Shown: positions 6,548-7,311 of the stretch, one piece after another
How positions within the stretch are numbered: the first letter of the stretch is position 1
Layout of the letters: the number at the start of each line of letters is the position of its first letter
Assembly: GCA_903840825.1 (NCBI GenBank)
Contig: CAIMHL010000555.1
Span: 1 to 7,311, forward strand
Reading direction: 5' to 3'
Length of the DNA stretch: 7,311 bases
Source: an uncultured beta proteobacterium
GTDB lineage: Bacteria; Pseudomonadota; Gammaproteobacteria; Burkholderiales; Burkholderiaceae_C
The notes under the pieces: generated by a model
Databases searched by the model: none
What the model was told of the DNA's origin: nothing
The model's input: only the letters and a program-made list of their open reading frames with translations
Program-made: the position numbers and the translations under genes

Positions 6548-6630
6548 CAAAGGGCATTCGGGCCACGAACAAAGGCCTGCCTGAAGCCCGATAAACTACA
6601 AAAAATCCAAAATCTCCAGAGAATACGAAC

Positions 6631-7242
6631 GTGAAAAAAACCACAACAACGCCATTAACCGGTCTGCTCGCCAGCGCATGCCTGGGCATCTGGGCCACCT
6701 CTGCCCAAGCCGCTACGCCAACACCAGCGCCAACGCCCCTGGATGCTGCCGCGCCCACAGCCTTGGCCTGCCCCGCCATCCTTCAGCACAAATTCAACCG
6801 CCTGCAAGACGAAGCGCCCCAAAACCTGTGCCAATACGCAGGCAAGGTCACCCTGGTGGTCAACACCGCCAGCTACTGCGGCTTCACCAGCCAATACCAA
6901 GGGCTAGAAGAGTTGTTTGTCAAATACCAAAGCAAGGGCCTGGTGGTGCTGGGCTTTCCCAGCAACGATTTTGGCCAACAAGAGCCTGGCTCTGCCAAAG
7001 AAATTGCCGACTTTTGCTTTAACACCTATGGCGTGAAATTCCCGATGTTTTCAAAAGCCGTGGTGGTGGGCGCCAAGCGCAACGCGCTTTACGACACGCT
7101 GGCCAAAGCCACCGGCAAAACGCCGCAGTGGAACTTTCACAAATACCTGATTGACCGCAACGGCAAGGTACTGGCCAGCTTTGCCAGTGACGTGGCGCCG
7201 AACAGCAAAGCGCTGGTCTCAGCCATCGAAAAAGCACTTTAA
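6631..7242 (+). CDS. Exported glutathione peroxidase family protein
   Basis: Thiol peroxidase reducing peroxides, 203 residues, longer than cytoplasmic BtuE-type enzymes because of an N-terminal signal peptide: MKKTTTTPL, a hydrophobic core, then AQA-A with predicted cleavage after residue 27. A Pro/Thr/Ala-rich linker follows to about residue 45. Catalytic residues: C83 in VNTASYCGFTSQY, Q117 in FPSNDFGQQEPGS, and W167-N168 in WNFHKYLIDRNG. C129 in DFCFNTYGVKFPMF sits where thioredoxin-dependent family members carry a resolving cysteine. C47 and C67 are extra, lying just before the core, and could form a structural disulfide in the periplasm (inferred). The start is GTG, fixed by the signal peptide; AGAGA upstream is a weak ribosome site. 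The 83-base gap after tctE contains no convincing promoter, only a TAAACT-like element near 6592. The Hsp15-like gene follows after 12 bases. Confidence 0.92.
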   Translation: MKKTTTTPLTGLLASACLGIWATSAQAATPTPAPTPLDAAAPTALACPAILQHKFNRLQDEAPQNLCQYAGKVTLVVNTASYCGFTSQYQGLEELFVKYQSKGLVVLGFPSNDFGQQEPGSAKEIADFCFNTYGVKFPMFSKAVVVGAKRNALYDTLAKATGKTPQWNFHKYLIDRNGKVLASFASDVAPNSKALVSAIEKAL

Positions 7243-7254
7243 GAACCACACCCC

Positions 7255-7311
7255 ATGGAAAAACTGCGCATCGACAAATGGCTGTGGGCCGCCCGTTTTT
7301 ACAAAACACGC
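7255..7311 (+). CDS. hslR: Hsp15-type S4-domain RNA-binding protein (5' end only)
   Basis: Nineteen codons from ATG at 7255 to the right edge read MEKLRIDKWLWAARFYKTR. This is the characteristic beginning of the S4 RNA-binding domain of Hsp15/HslR, the heat-shock protein that binds 50S subunits with stalled nascent chains and supports their recycling (family knowledge). The rest of the protein, about 110-130 residues, lies outside the window. It starts 12 bases after the peroxidase stop with no strong Shine-Dalgarno sequence, so it may share that transcript. The match is short but highly distinctive. Another S4-domain protein such as a pseudouridine synthase is less likely, because the domain begins right at the N-terminus with DKWLWAARF. 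Confidence 0.85.
   Translation, partial: MEKLRIDKWLWAARFYKTR

Noticed and set aside
6558..6591. TCGGGC/GCCCGA inverted repeat between tctE and the peroxidase gene
   Set aside because: Six-base arms around a 22-base loop without a U-run; could be chance and would be a weak terminator.
6664..6684. Possible lipobox (LLASAC) in the peroxidase signal peptide
   Set aside because: Ala instead of the preferred Leu at -3, and a better signal-peptidase I site (AQA-A) follows ten residues later.

Overview
The window looks like chromosomal DNA from a betaproteobacterium, most likely Burkholderiales of the Comamonadaceae type (Rhodoferax/Polaromonas-like). This rests on GC-rich coding sequence with strong C/G third positions, a tctCBA-type tripartite tricarboxylate transporter beside a TctD/TctE-type two-component system, the exported glutathione peroxidase type, and a short AT-rich repeat-like element inside tctD. 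The genus is inferred from style and memory; no search was run.

Layout. Minus strand, read from about 2470 leftwards: tctC (periplasmic solute-binding protein), a strong stem-loop in the tctC-tctB gap, tctB (small membrane subunit), then tctA (large membrane subunit). tctA overlaps tctB by one base (TAATG) and runs off the left edge after 298 codons. A 162-base divergent intergenic region (2471-2632) separates this operon from a plus-strand series: a class I SAM-dependent methyltransferase with an NPPW motif; a DUF1993 protein; a TctD-like response regulator; a TctE-like sensor kinase (ATGA overlap with the regulator); an exported glutathione peroxidase with a GTG start; and the first 19 codons of an Hsp15-type S4 RNA-binding protein that leaves at the right edge.

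How it works together. TctC should capture a carboxylate in the periplasm and deliver it to TctA/TctB. TctE should sense the ligand, or the loaded binding protein, outside the cytoplasm and phosphorylate TctD, which should activate tctCBA from the divergent region. In this window the regulator pair is separated from its probable target operon by two apparently unrelated cytoplasmic genes. The peroxidase and Hsp15-like genes are probably neighbours rather than part of the uptake system.

No rRNA, tRNA, CRISPR array, insertion sequence or phage gene was seen. No clearly novel multi-gene system is visible. The points most worth a second look are the AT-rich, palindrome-dense stretch inside the tctD linker, the large intercistronic hairpin between tctC and tctB, and the inverted repeat in the divergent promoter region.
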